Positions 1-9,417 of a DNA stretch of 59,059 bases are shown here, piece by piece. The notes under the pieces are model-generated. The model had not been told where the DNA came from and made no database searches. It saw only the letters and a list, made by a program, of their open reading frames with translations. Every line of letters starts with the position of its first letter. Position 1 is the first letter of the stretch. The position numbers and the translations under genes are program-made. Origin of the DNA: DTLA01 sp034436295 (GTDB lineage Bacteria; Chloroflexota; Anaerolineae; DTLA01); assembly GCA_034436295.1 (NCBI GenBank), contig DAOTVT010000068.1, positions 1 to 59,059 on the forward strand, written 5' to 3'.

Positions 1-32
1 GTACCTCCCAACACTAGCGTTTGGGGCTTGAG

Positions 33-62
33 TTGACATAGCCGCGCAAGTGCGTGTACAAT
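33..62 (+). promoter_or_regulatory. sigma-70 promoter for the aminotransferase
   Basis: TTGACA at 33-38 and TACAAT at 57-62 are separated by 18 bases. The start codon at 131 lies about 60 bases further on, behind a GGGAGGAAG ribosome site. This marks the aminotransferase as the head of its own transcript. Confidence 0.75.
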
Positions 63-130
63 ACGAGCGGTGGGATTGCGTATAGGCTTCTCGCGCAGGA
101 GCGCGCCGGTTTGCCTGGTCGGGAGGAAGA

Positions 131-1294
131 ATGAACGAACGCCAACTTCTGATGATCCCTGGCCCCATTTCGTTTGACCCCGCTGTGTTGCGCGCCATGT
201 CCATCCCCACGGATAGCCACGTCAGTGCGGAGTTCATTGATCTGTTTGGCCAGGCGCTGGACGATATGCTGCAGGTCTTCCTAGCGCCTCACGGGTATCC
301 GTTCGTTGTGGCAGGCTCGGGCACGCTGGCGATGGAACTGGGGCTGGCCAACCTGGTGGAGCCGGGCGACAGGGTGCTGGTGCTGCGCACGGGCGTGTTC
401 GGCGAGCGGTTCAGCGACATCGCCCGCCGCCAGGGGGCCGAGGTGGACGAAATCGTGGCGCCGCTGGGCGAGGTGCCCGACCTGGCGCAGGTGGAGGCCA
501 AACTGGCGTCGGCCCCGTACAAAGTCATGACCGTAACCCACGTGGACACGTCCACCGGCGTCGCGACCGACGTCAAGGCGCTGGCCGCCCTAGCCCAGAA
601 GCACGGCGCGCTGTCGGTTGTGGATGGCGTGTGCGCGACGGCGGGCATGGAGTGCCGCCAGGAAGAGTGGGGCGTGGACGTGTACCTCACCGCGTCGCAG
701 AAGGCGATATCGGTGCCGCCCGGGCTGGCCCTGCTGGTGGCCAGCGAGCGGGCGATTGAGGCTTTCCGGCGCCGCAAGACGCTGGTGCGCAGTTACTACG
801 CCGACTGGGGCAAGTGGCTGCCCATCATGGAAGCCTACCGCCAGCGCAAAGCCGCCTACTTCGGCACGCCGGCGGTCAACCTCGTGTACGCGCTCAGGGT
901 CAGCCTGGCGCAGATTCTGGCCGAGGGGATGGATGCGCGGTTCCTGCGCCACCGGCGGCTGAGCGATGGGTTCAAGGCGGCGATGGCGGCCCTGGGGCTG
1001 CGGCAGGTGCCGGCGCGCCCGGAGATTGCCGCCACGACGCTGACGGCGGTGTACTATCCCGATGGCGTGGGCGCCGAGTTGTTGGGCAAGATCGCGGCGG
1101 AGGGCGTGGTGGTGGCGGGCGGCCTGCACCCCGACATCAAGACGCGCTACTTCCGCGTGGGCCACATGGGGCCGGCGGGGCCGTCCGACATCCTGGCGAC
1201 GGTCGGCGCGATAGAGCGCGGCCTTGGGGCGTTGGGCTATCCGGTGGAACTGGGGCGCGGGGTAGAGGCGGCCCAGCGCGCCATGGGCGTGTAG
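131..1294 (+). CDS. class V PLP-dependent aminotransferase (alanine-glyoxylate/serine-pyruvate type)
   Basis: The 387-residue protein has the fold-type I class V pattern of alanine-glyoxylate and serine-pyruvate aminotransferases. It opens with the family signature MIPGPISFDPAVL, has the G-S-G-T stretch near residue 60 that binds the cofactor phosphate, an SVVDGV segment carrying the pyridine-binding aspartate, and the Schiff-base lysine K191 in TASQKAI. The family moves amino groups between alanine or serine and glyoxylate or pyruvate in the cytoplasm. The exact substrates cannot be read from sequence. Length is normal for the family and the ATG follows GGGAGGAAG closely. The gene stands alone behind its own promoter. 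Related hydrogenase-associated or phosphonate aminotransferases are less likely alternatives. Confidence 0.9.
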   Translation: MNERQLLMIPGPISFDPAVLRAMSIPTDSHVSAEFIDLFGQALDDMLQVFLAPHGYPFVVAGSGTLAMELGLANLVEPGDRVLVLRTGVFGERFSDIARRQGAEVDEIVAPLGEVPDLAQVEAKLASAPYKVMTVTHVDTSTGVATDVKALAALAQKHGALSVVDGVCATAGMECRQEEWGVDVYLTASQKAISVPPGLALLVASERAIEAFRRRKTLVRSYYADWGKWLPIMEAYRQRKAAYFGTPAVNLVYALRVSLAQILAEGMDARFLRHRRLSDGFKAAMAALGLRQVPARPEIAATTLTAVYYPDGVGAELLGKIAAEGVVVAGGLHPDIKTRYFRVGHMGPAGPSDILATVGAIERGLGALGYPVELGRGVEAAQRAMGV

Positions 1295-1400
1295 AGCGCG
1301 GGGGGCGCCCGCTCGTACTGGCGAGGAATGGCCTCCGCTGTACGGAGCCGCCAACAACGGGCCGAACCGAGACGGCGTTTGGGTGAATTTCGCGGGAATT

Positions 1401-1424
1401 GAACCTTTGGGACAACGCCGTTGT
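1401..1424 (+). promoter_or_regulatory. possible ECF-type autoregulatory promoter
   Basis: GAACCTTT at 1401-1408 and CGTTGT at 1419-1424 resemble the GAAC / CGT elements that ECF sigma factors recognise, and they sit just upstream of an ECF sigma gene. Spacing is slightly short. If real, transcription would start near 1430, after the TTG at 1421, which favours the GTG start at 1451. This is a weak call from pattern and position only. Confidence 0.35.
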
Positions 1425-1450
1425 ATTTGCAAATAGAGGGAGTGTTTGTT

Positions 1451-2032
1451 GTGGCAGAGAGTGCGGACGCTGCCCTCGTCTCGCAAGCGCAGTCGGGCGA
1501 CATCGGGGCCTTTGAGGCGCTGTACAAGAAGTACAGCACCATGGTGTTCCGCACGGCCTACGCCATCCTTCGCGACCGCTACGCCGCCGAAGAGGTTACG
1601 CAGGAATGCTTCGTGCGCGCGTACCGGAGCATCGGGCGCGTGGTGGAATGCGAGTCGCTGGGGCCCTGGCTGCATCGGATCGCCGTGAACCTGAGTTACA
1701 ACTGGTGGCGGCAGGCGCAGCGTTATCGGATTCTGCCGCTGGACTTCCTGGCGGCGGGGGAGCATTCGGCCCGAACCGAGTCGCCCCAGGTGGCGCTTCA
1801 CCGCGCCGAAGTGAGCGACGTGCTGGCGAAGGCGCTGGATACCCTGGGGTTTGACCAGCGGGTGGCGTTGGTGCTGTTCTATCTCGGCGGTTTCTCCCTG
1901 GAGGAAATCGCCTACGTCCTGGATTGCCCGGTGGGCACGGTGAAGTCCAGGCTTCACTACGGGCGCGCGAAATTGAGGCGCGTGCTGGAACAGTTGCGGC
2001 AAGCAGAGCCAGAGGTCGTGTACGAGTTCTGA
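1451..2032 (+). CDS. RNA polymerase ECF-family sigma factor
   Basis: This is a 193-residue group IV sigma factor made of region 2 and region 4 only. Region 2 includes the stretch FEALYKKYSTMVFRTAY and the EEVTQECFVRAYRS helix. Region 4 near the C-terminus includes ALVLFYLGGFSLEEIA and the DNA-recognition helix CPVGTVKSRLHYGRAKLR. GTG at 1451 is preferred because AGAGGGAG lies eight bases upstream; a TTG at 1421 would add ten residues but has no ribosome site. The stop codon overlaps the next gene's ATG by one base (TGATG), so the two are translationally coupled. Its regulon is unknown. Confidence 0.92.
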   Translation: MAESADAALVSQAQSGDIGAFEALYKKYSTMVFRTAYAILRDRYAAEEVTQECFVRAYRSIGRVVECESLGPWLHRIAVNLSYNWWRQAQRYRILPLDFLAAGEHSARTESPQVALHRAEVSDVLAKALDTLGFDQRVALVLFYLGGFSLEEIAYVLDCPVGTVKSRLHYGRAKLRRVLEQLRQAEPEVVYEF

Positions 2033-2451
2033 TGATGTGGGGACGAGCACGTAGGGTTTCGGACGAGGAGTTGGACTGGGCGATCCGCGATGCCCTGCGC
2101 GCGGAGACCGAGGGGCTGGAGCCCTCGCCGCAGGTGTGGCAGCGCGTGCGCGCGCGGATTGAGCATCCGCAGCCTGAGCCAGACCGGCAGGCCCGCGGGA
2201 TCGTGTGGCAAACCCGCCTGGCCAACCTGCTCCAGGGGGCGGTGCTCGCGGTCCTGGTGCTGGGGTTTGGCCTGGGGCTTAGCCGCGGGTTCCCCACGAC
2301 CGTATGGAATCGCACGGCCGTGCCGACGGTTGTCGCGGTTGCCTACAGCAAAGCGCCGGGCCGGTATCCAAAGGATGTGCTCAACGCCAAACGGCTGATG
2401 CAACTGGATCAGCAACAACCTGCACCTGGGGACTGGCGCTGGCCCCAATAG
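2032..2451 (+). CDS. small single-pass membrane protein, probable anti-sigma factor
   Basis: The 139-residue product has an acidic, Arg-rich cytoplasmic N-terminus of about 60 residues, one transmembrane helix at about 65-84 (ANLLQGAVLAVLVLGFGLGL), and a short external tail. This is the architecture expected of a membrane anti-sigma factor that holds its partner sigma through the N-terminal domain. The canonical zinc-binding HxxxCxxC of ZAS anti-sigmas is absent. The main support is position: the ATG overlaps the stop of the ECF sigma gene. The reading frame extends further upstream, but that part lies inside the sigma gene. The family itself is not recognised. Confidence 0.65.
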   Translation: MMWGRARRVSDEELDWAIRDALRAETEGLEPSPQVWQRVRARIEHPQPEPDRQARGIVWQTRLANLLQGAVLAVLVLGFGLGLSRGFPTTVWNRTAVPTVVAVAYSKAPGRYPKDVLNAKRLMQLDQQQPAPGDWRWPQ

Positions 2452-2453
2452 GC

Positions 2454-2481
2454 TTGACGAAATGCAAGGATATGCTATAAT
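2454..2481 (+). promoter_or_regulatory. strong extended -10 promoter for the peptide ABC operon
   Basis: TTGACG (2454-2459), a 16-base spacer and TATAAT (2476-2481) preceded by TGC form a near-consensus extended -10 promoter. It begins immediately after the anti-sigma stop codon and leaves a leader of about 150 bases before the binding-protein gene at 2637. Confidence 0.85.
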
Positions 2482-2636
2482 AGCATAGACTCGCTGTACC
2501 GAGTTGTTCCGTGCATCACGTCCCCACCGTCGTGGACTTTCTGAAACAGGAAAGGGGGTGGTTGCCGAAACCTGACGCGCGAGAAAGCCCTTGGGTAGTT
2601 CAAAATCCGTAAAGACTCTAAGGAGGAAATGGGAAG

Positions 2637-4274
2637 ATGAACAAGAAGTTCGTGCTGGTTTCGTTGCTCGTTGTCGTCGCGATGGTGCTGGCGGCCTGCG
2701 GCGGCGGGGGCGAGAAGTTGGCCAAGTCCATCAACATGAACCTTGGCACCGAGCCGCCCACGCTGGACCCCGACCTGGCCACGGACACCACGTCGGTGCA
2801 GTGCGATGAGTTGCTGTTCTTGGGCCTGACCGACTTTGACGACAAGACGCTGGAGACGATCCCCGAGTTGGCCACCAAGTGGGAAGTCTCCCCCGACGGC
2901 CTGACCTGGACGTTCTACATGCGCAAGGACGTGGTCTGGGTGCACTACGACCCCGCCACCAAGAAGGTAACGGAGAAGGGCCCCGTAACCGCCTACGACG
3001 TTGAGTACAGCGTGAAGCGCACCCTGGACCCGGTTACCGCCTCCGACTACGCGTATGTGGACTACATCATCAAGAACGGCCAGAAGTTCAACACGGGTGA
3101 GATCACCGATGCCAACGAGGTCGGCGTGAAGGCGCTGGATGCCTACACCGTCCAGTTCACGCTGGAGAAGCCGGCCGGCTACTTCGCCGGTATCGCGGGC
3201 ATGTGGGTCAACCGCCCCGTTCCTCGCGAGCCCATTGAGCAGTTCGGCGACAAGTGGACCGAGCCGGGCAACATCTGGACCAACGGCCCCTACATGCTGG
3301 AGACCTGGGAGCACGAGTCCAAGATGGTCATGGTGAAGAACCCGAAGTACTTCAACGCCAAGAACGTCTCCATTGAGACCATCAACTGGGCCATGGTGGT
3401 GGAAGAGTCCACGGCCTTCGCCATGTACGAGAACGGCGAACTGGACGTTTCGGCCGTTCCGTCCGCTGACCTGGACCGCGTGAAGGCGGACCCGGTGCTC
3501 AGCAAGGAACTGTACATCGCTCCGTACCTGTGCACCTACTACTACGGGTTCAACACCACGAAGCCGCCGGTTGACAACAAACTGGTTCGCCAGGCGTTGT
3601 CCATGGGCTTTGACCGCCAGAAACTGATTGACACCGTGCTGAAGGGCGGCCAGAAGCCTGCCAAGACCTTCGCCTGCCCGGGCATCTTCGGCTCCCCGGC
3701 GGAAGATCCGAACTTCCCGGCGATCCCGTTTGACCCCGCCAAGGCGAAGCAGTTGCTGGCCGAGGCCGGGTATCCCGATGGCAAGGGCCTGCCCGAGATC
3801 ACCCTGATGTACAACACCTCGGAAGGGCACAAGCGCATCGCCGAGTTCATCCAGCAGCAGTGGAAGGAGAACCTGGGCATTGAGGTCAAACTGGCCAACC
3901 AGGAGTGGAAAGTCTACCTGAAGACGGTCCACGGCCCGGACACGCCGCAGATTTACCGCCTTGGCTGGTGCGCCGACTACCCGGATGAGAACAACTGGGT
4001 GTTGGAAAACTTCCACAGCACGCTCGGCTCCAACGACATCAAGTGGAAGAACGCCGAGTTTGACAAACTGGTGGAAGATGCGGCCGCTTCATCGGATCCG
4101 GCGAAGCGCAAGGAACTCTACTTCAAGGCTGAGAAGATTCTCACCATTGACGAGGCGGCGATCATCCCCATCTACTACTACACCCGCGTCGTCTGCACCA
4201 AGCCTTACGTAGAGCGCACCTACGCTCCGTTGGGCGGCGAGCATATTGACAAGTGGAAAGTGAAGGCCCACTAG
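2637..4274 (+). CDS. ABC transporter substrate-binding lipoprotein, peptide/nickel family (SBP_bac_5)
   Basis: The 545-residue protein belongs to solute-binding family 5, which captures di- or oligopeptides, nickel chelates or similar ligands outside the membrane for an ABC importer. It has a lipoprotein signal peptide ending in the lipobox LAAC with Cys21, then the family landmarks EPPTLDPDLATD, LATKWEVSPDGLTWTFYMR, DVEYSVKRTLDP and the C-terminal RLGWCADYPDENN. AAGGAGGAAATGGGAAG precedes the ATG. It is first in an operon with two permeases, a second binding protein and two ATPases. Ligand specificity cannot be assigned from sequence. Confidence 0.95.
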   Translation: MNKKFVLVSLLVVVAMVLAACGGGGEKLAKSINMNLGTEPPTLDPDLATDTTSVQCDELLFLGLTDFDDKTLETIPELATKWEVSPDGLTWTFYMRKDVVWVHYDPATKKVTEKGPVTAYDVEYSVKRTLDPVTASDYAYVDYIIKNGQKFNTGEITDANEVGVKALDAYTVQFTLEKPAGYFAGIAGMWVNRPVPREPIEQFGDKWTEPGNIWTNGPYMLETWEHESKMVMVKNPKYFNAKNVSIETINWAMVVEESTAFAMYENGELDVSAVPSADLDRVKADPVLSKELYIAPYLCTYYYGFNTTKPPVDNKLVRQALSMGFDRQKLIDTVLKGGQKPAKTFACPGIFGSPAEDPNFPAIPFDPAKAKQLLAEAGYPDGKGLPEITLMYNTSEGHKRIAEFIQQQWKENLGIEVKLANQEWKVYLKTVHGPDTPQIYRLGWCADYPDENNWVLENFHSTLGSNDIKWKNAEFDKLVEDAAASSDPAKRKELYFKAEKILTIDEAAIIPIYYYTRVVCTKPYVERTYAPLGGEHIDKWKVKAH

Positions 4275-4291
4275 TCTAGGGACGAACCTAC

Positions 4292-4326
4292 GGCTACGTA
4301 GCCCCCACGTCGGGGGCTACGTAGCC
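4292..4326 (+). terminator. perfect 15-bp stem-loop between binding protein and permease
   Basis: GGCTACGTAGCCCCC pairs perfectly with its complement across a five-base loop. There is no U-tract, so it probably acts as a partial attenuator or an mRNA 3'-end stabiliser that keeps binding protein in excess over permease. That role is inferred from position between the two genes. Confidence 0.6.
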
Positions 4327-4440
4327 TGCCTGTATCCGGGTGTTGCAGTGCGCGGCCGCGAAGGAGCGGTCTGAGATACACCGAAGGCGGCGCAAAGGCC
4401 GCCAGGTTTTTTCAAAGCAACTCGTGTAGAGGGTGGTGGA

Positions 4441-5361
4441 ATGCTACGATATATTGTGCGAAGACTCTTGTGGATGATCCCGGTCCTGATCTTCATCTCC
4501 ATCGTAACTTTCGGCCTGGCTCATGCCGTTCCCGGGGGGCCGTTTGATACTGAGAAGAAACGCCCGCCCGAGATTTTGGCTAACCTAGAGAAGTACTACG
4601 GCCTGGACAAGCCGGTGCCCGTGCAATATCTGAATTGGTTGACTAAGATCATAACCAAGTTTGACTTTGGGCCGTCGTTGGTTCAGCGCGGCCGCACGGT
4701 CAACGAGATCTTTGCCGCACACCTTCCTGTCTCTGCCCAGTTGGGCGTTCTGGCTCTTCTCGTCGCGCTCGTCATCGGCATTCCGCTTGGCATTATCGCT
4801 GCGCTCAAACAGAATACATTCTGGGACTATCTGGGGATGGGAGTTGCGGTGTTCGGCGTTTCGGTGCCGAACATCGTGCTGGGACCGCTGCTCATCTGGA
4901 TTTTTGCGCTGGCTCTCGGCTGGCTGCCGGTTGCGGGGTGGGGCAAGCCCTCGCAGATGATCATGCCGTCCATCGCGCTGGGGCTGGGCTCGTCGGCCAT
5001 CATCGGGCGGCTCACGCGGGCCAGCATGTTGCAGGTGATCCGCGAGGACTACATCCGCACGGCCCGCGCCAAGGGGCTGACCGAACGCGTCATCATGATC
5101 CGCCACGCCCTGAAGAACGCGTTCATCCCCGTGGCCACGGTGCTGGGCCCCATGTTTGCCGCGCTGGTAACCGGCACCTTCGTGGTGGAGCAGATTTTCG
5201 CGATTCCAGGGATGGGCAAGTACTTCATCACCAGCGTAACCAACCGCGATTACGCCGTGGTGATGGGGACTACCCTGCTGTACGCCGTGTTCCTGGTCAT
5301 CGCGAACCTTGCCGTGGATATCACCTACGCGTTCCTGGATCCGCGTATCCGCTATACGTAA
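4441..5361 (+). CDS. ABC transporter permease, DppB/OppB type
   Basis: This 306-residue inner-membrane protein has the DppB layout: an N-terminal helix beginning MLRYIVRRLLWMIPVLIFI, a periplasmic loop with the LDKPVPVQYLNW element, then a five-helix core. The cytoplasmic EAA-type loop that docks the ATPase is seen around residues 200-225 (RTARAKGLTERVIMIRHALKN). It should pair with the DppC-type permease that follows to form the translocation channel for the solute delivered by the binding proteins. The ATG is preceded by GAGGGTGGTGGA. Length is normal. Confidence 0.95.
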   Translation: MLRYIVRRLLWMIPVLIFISIVTFGLAHAVPGGPFDTEKKRPPEILANLEKYYGLDKPVPVQYLNWLTKIITKFDFGPSLVQRGRTVNEIFAAHLPVSAQLGVLALLVALVIGIPLGIIAALKQNTFWDYLGMGVAVFGVSVPNIVLGPLLIWIFALALGWLPVAGWGKPSQMIMPSIALGLGSSAIIGRLTRASMLQVIREDYIRTARAKGLTERVIMIRHALKNAFIPVATVLGPMFAALVTGTFVVEQIFAIPGMGKYFITSVTNRDYAVVMGTTLLYAVFLVIANLAVDITYAFLDPRIRYT

Positions 5362-5442
5362 CTTGAAACCCCTTCCCAGCCCGACGCCAGGTGCAGATGG
5401 CAACCGCGAGAATCGGGGCTGGGAGTGCGAGGAGGAGATCGC

Positions 5443-6489
5443 ATGACTGTTCAAGAGCGAGCCGCCAGCCGATTGGCGGTACGCGAGCAACGCGAGACCA
5501 ACCTGTGGGCCGACGCGTTTCGCCGCCTGATCCGCAACCGCGCCGCGCTCGTGGGCGGCATCATTGTCATCGGCCTGATTCTCGTCGCCATTTTCGCGCC
5601 GAAGATTGCGCCGATGCACTACGCCGAAGGGGACTCGTACAATGCGTACACGGTGCCTTCATGGCTGGTGCCGTTCATCCCCATCAAGAATATTCAGGCT
5701 TATGCCAAGATCAACAACAATTTCCTTCTGGGTTCGGATGAATTGGGGCGCGACCTCTTCAGCCGCCTCGTTTACGGAACCCGCGTGTCGCTGCCCGTGG
5801 GCTTCATGGGCGCGCTCACGGCGCTGGTCATCGGGCTGGCGTACGGCTGCATCTCCGGCTACTACGGCGGTAAAGTGGACAACATCATGATGCGCATCGT
5901 GGACATCATGTACGCTTTCCCCACGATGCTGCTCATCATCTTGCTCATGGCGTTCTTCAAGTCCACGTTTGCTCAGGCGCAGCAACCCGGAAGCCTGGCT
6001 TACACCTTCAACCAGATCAACCAGGTTGTGGACCGATTCCTGGGACTCCAAGGCGGGGGCATGTTGTTCATCTTTATGGGCATCGGCCTGACCGCGTGGA
6101 TGGGCATGGCGCGACTGGCGCGCGGGCAAATCCTCTCGCTCAAGGAGAAGGAATTCATTGAGGCGGCCCACACCGTGGGCGCGGGCGACCTGCGCATCAT
6201 CGTCCGCCACATCCTGCCCAACATCCTGGGCCCGTGCATCGTGTCCGAGACCCTCGCCATCCCGGGCTACATCAACTACGAGGTCTTCCTCAGTTTCATC
6301 GGCCTGGGGGTTGACGCGCCGACGCCGTCGTGGGGCTCCATGATCTCGGAGGGGTCGCGCTCCATCCGCTCCTATCCGCACATGATTTTGTTCCCGGCGC
6401 TGGCGCTGTCCATCACCATGTTCGCGTTCAACTTCCTGGGCGACGGCCTGCGGGACGCGCTGGATCCGCGCATGCGAGGCACAACCTAG
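5443..6489 (+). CDS. ABC transporter permease, DppC/OppC type
   Basis: The 348-residue membrane protein is the second permease of the peptide-type importer. It has the DppC N-terminal helix (residues about 30-50), the LLGSDELGRDLFSRLVYGTR signature, and the EAA loop FIEAAHTVGAGDLRIIVRH near residue 235-255. The start is placed at ATG 5443 because GGAGGAGATCGC precedes it; an in-frame extension to 5425 has no ribosome site. Between the signature and the core is a somewhat long stretch rich in Gln and Asn (around residues 175-195) that many relatives lack. Confidence 0.94.
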   Translation: MTVQERAASRLAVREQRETNLWADAFRRLIRNRAALVGGIIVIGLILVAIFAPKIAPMHYAEGDSYNAYTVPSWLVPFIPIKNIQAYAKINNNFLLGSDELGRDLFSRLVYGTRVSLPVGFMGALTALVIGLAYGCISGYYGGKVDNIMMRIVDIMYAFPTMLLIILLMAFFKSTFAQAQQPGSLAYTFNQINQVVDRFLGLQGGGMLFIFMGIGLTAWMGMARLARGQILSLKEKEFIEAAHTVGAGDLRIIVRHILPNILGPCIVSETLAIPGYINYEVFLSFIGLGVDAPTPSWGSMISEGSRSIRSYPHMILFPALALSITMFAFNFLGDGLRDALDPRMRGTT

Positions 6490-6553
6490 TCGCAATCTCG
6501 GACGAAGGGCGCGTTGAGCGTGGGGCGACATTGCAGACGGGTATGTATCCGAG

Positions 6554-6600
6554 AAGACCGCAGGGCCTGTGGAGGGCTAGGTTCACGGGCCAGCGGTCTT
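6554..6600 (+). terminator. long stem-loop between permease and second binding protein
   Basis: AAGACCGC at 6554-6561 pairs with GCGGTCTT at 6593-6600, and inside it GGCCTGTG pairs with CACGGGCC through one G-U. The hairpin lies 30 bases before the second binding-protein gene and has no long U-tract. It could attenuate or stabilise the polycistronic message. Confidence 0.5.
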
Positions 6601-6630
6601 TGCCTTCCGCGCGGGGGGCGGTGAGCCGCT

Positions 6631-8322
6631 ATGTCTGACCTTCTACAGCCTCGCCCCCAAAGAACTGCTCCGAAGCGGCTGTGGCTCTGGATTCTTGTGG
6701 CCGTCATCGTGGTCGGCTGCCTGGGCCTGGCGTGCGCGACGGGCGGGGTGGTGTGGCTGATTTCTTCGGGCCGCATCACCCTGGGCAGGACGACGCCGTC
6801 GGCGGCCACCCCTGGCCCACGGCCCCCGGGCCGGGCGACGCTGGACCTGCGCCTCATGGCGGATCGCCCGACTACGCTGGACCCGGCCATGGTAGAGGAC
6901 AGCGCCTCGGCCGAGTACGTGGACAAGATTTTCTCCGGCCTGGTGGGGCTGGACGAAGACCTGAACGTCGTGCCGGACATTGCCGAGCGCTGGGAAGTCA
7001 GCGCCGACGGGACCGTGTACACGTTCTACCTGCGGCCCAACGTGTACTTTCACAACGGCCGAAAGGCCACCGCGCAGGATTTCAAGTATTCCGTTGAGCG
7101 GGCCTGCGACCCGGCCACGCGCTCGCCCGTGGCGCGGACGTACCTGGGCGACATCGTGGGCGCCGAGGAGAAACTGGACGGGCGCGCCACCGAGGTCCGC
7201 GGCGTGCAGGTCGTGGACGACGCGACGGTTCGCATCACCATACGCGCCGCCAGGGCTTCGTTCCTGGCCAAGTTGACCTACCCCACGGGCTTCTTCGTGG
7301 CCAAAGAGGAGGTTCAGTCGGGCCCCTCGTGGTGGCGCAACCCCGTCGGGACGGGGCCATTCCGATTCCGCTCGTGGGACAGCCAGCAAGTGGTGCTGGA
7401 GCGCAACGACCGCTACTACCAGCCGTTGGGCGACGTGCGCACCGTTACGTTCCTGTTCGGCGGAGGCGCGCCGGTAACGATGTACGAGCAGGGCGAGTTG
7501 GACGCCGCTCCCGTGGGCGTGGCCGACATTGAGCGCGTGCTGGACCCGGCCAACCCGCTCCATCTGGAGGTGCAGGAGACGCCTCTCCTGTACACCCAGT
7601 ACGTGGGGTTCAACGTCCGCCAGCCGCCGTTTGACGACCCGATGGTGCGCCGCGCGTTTGCTCTCGCCACGAACAAGCAGGGCATGGCCGACGTGTTCTT
7701 CAAGCGCACGCGCGTGCCGGCCCTGGGCGTCCTGCCGCCCGGAATGCCCGGCTACAACGAGCACCTGCAGGCGATTCCCTTTGACCCGGAGCAGGCCCGC
7801 CAGGCGCTGAAGGCGTCGCGCTACGGGTCGGCGGACAACCTGCCGCCCATCACGCTCACCGTAACGGGCGAGGGGTCCACCAACTCGTTCGCCAAACTGC
7901 TGGCGGGCATGTACGAGGAAGTCCTGGGGGTGCATCTGGACATAGAGCAGGTGGATTGGCCCACGTACCTGCAGGAACTCAACGCGCACAAACTCCAGAT
8001 GTTCACGCTGGCGTGGAGCGCCGACTATCCGGACCCTGAGAACTTCCTGGAGACGCAGTTTCACTCCAAGAGCGAACTGAACAACACCGGCTACAGCAAT
8101 CCGGACGTGGACCGCCTGCTGGAACAGGCCATGACCGAGAGCGACACGGCGACGCGCCTGGCGCTGTACCAGCAGGCGGAGCAGCGCATCGTGGACGACG
8201 CGCCGTGGATTCCGCTGTTCCACGGGCTGGACTACACGCTGGTGAAGCCCTACCTGCGGGGGCTGAAGGTTACGGCGCAGGGGAACTATCATCTGGTTTC
8301 CGTTGTTGCGGCGACGCAATAG
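6631..8322 (+). CDS. second ABC transporter substrate-binding protein (SBP_bac_5), membrane-anchored
   Basis: The 563-residue protein is another family 5 solute-binding protein, with RPTTLDPAMVEDS, IAERWEVSADGTVYTFYLRP, FKYSVERACDP and TLAWSADYPDPENF matching the same landmarks as the first one in this operon. It differs at the N-terminus: about 16 cytoplasmic residues, then a long hydrophobic helix at roughly 17-45. A weak lipobox-like VVGC ends at Cys30, but hydrophobic sequence continues beyond it, so an uncleaved anchor seems more likely than a lipid anchor. It is separated from the permease gene by a stem-loop. Having two divergent receptors for one importer suggests broadened substrate range. 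Confidence 0.9.
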   Translation: MSDLLQPRPQRTAPKRLWLWILVAVIVVGCLGLACATGGVVWLISSGRITLGRTTPSAATPGPRPPGRATLDLRLMADRPTTLDPAMVEDSASAEYVDKIFSGLVGLDEDLNVVPDIAERWEVSADGTVYTFYLRPNVYFHNGRKATAQDFKYSVERACDPATRSPVARTYLGDIVGAEEKLDGRATEVRGVQVVDDATVRITIRAARASFLAKLTYPTGFFVAKEEVQSGPSWWRNPVGTGPFRFRSWDSQQVVLERNDRYYQPLGDVRTVTFLFGGGAPVTMYEQGELDAAPVGVADIERVLDPANPLHLEVQETPLLYTQYVGFNVRQPPFDDPMVRRAFALATNKQGMADVFFKRTRVPALGVLPPGMPGYNEHLQAIPFDPEQARQALKASRYGSADNLPPITLTVTGEGSTNSFAKLLAGMYEEVLGVHLDIEQVDWPTYLQELNAHKLQMFTLAWSADYPDPENFLETQFHSKSELNNTGYSNPDVDRLLEQAMTESDTATRLALYQQAEQRIVDDAPWIPLFHGLDYTLVKPYLRGLKVTAQGNYHLVSVVAATQ

Positions 8323-8343
8323 CGGGCAAAACGAGGGCGCAAC

Positions 8344-8372
8344 TTGCTAATCTTGCGGTTCCTGTGTACAAT
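8344..8372 (+). promoter_or_regulatory. internal promoter for the ATPase genes
   Basis: TTGCTA (8344-8349), 17 bases, TACAAT (8367-8372). It lies after the second binding-protein gene and 60 bases before the first ATPase gene, so the two ATPases can be expressed separately from the upstream genes. Confidence 0.65.
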
Positions 8373-8432
8373 GCAAGGCGTTGTCGCAGGTGCCCCAAGA
8401 GCGGCTGCTATTATCCCTGTGGAGGAGTACTA

Positions 8433-9416
<984 letters not shown>

Positions 9417-9417
9417 G

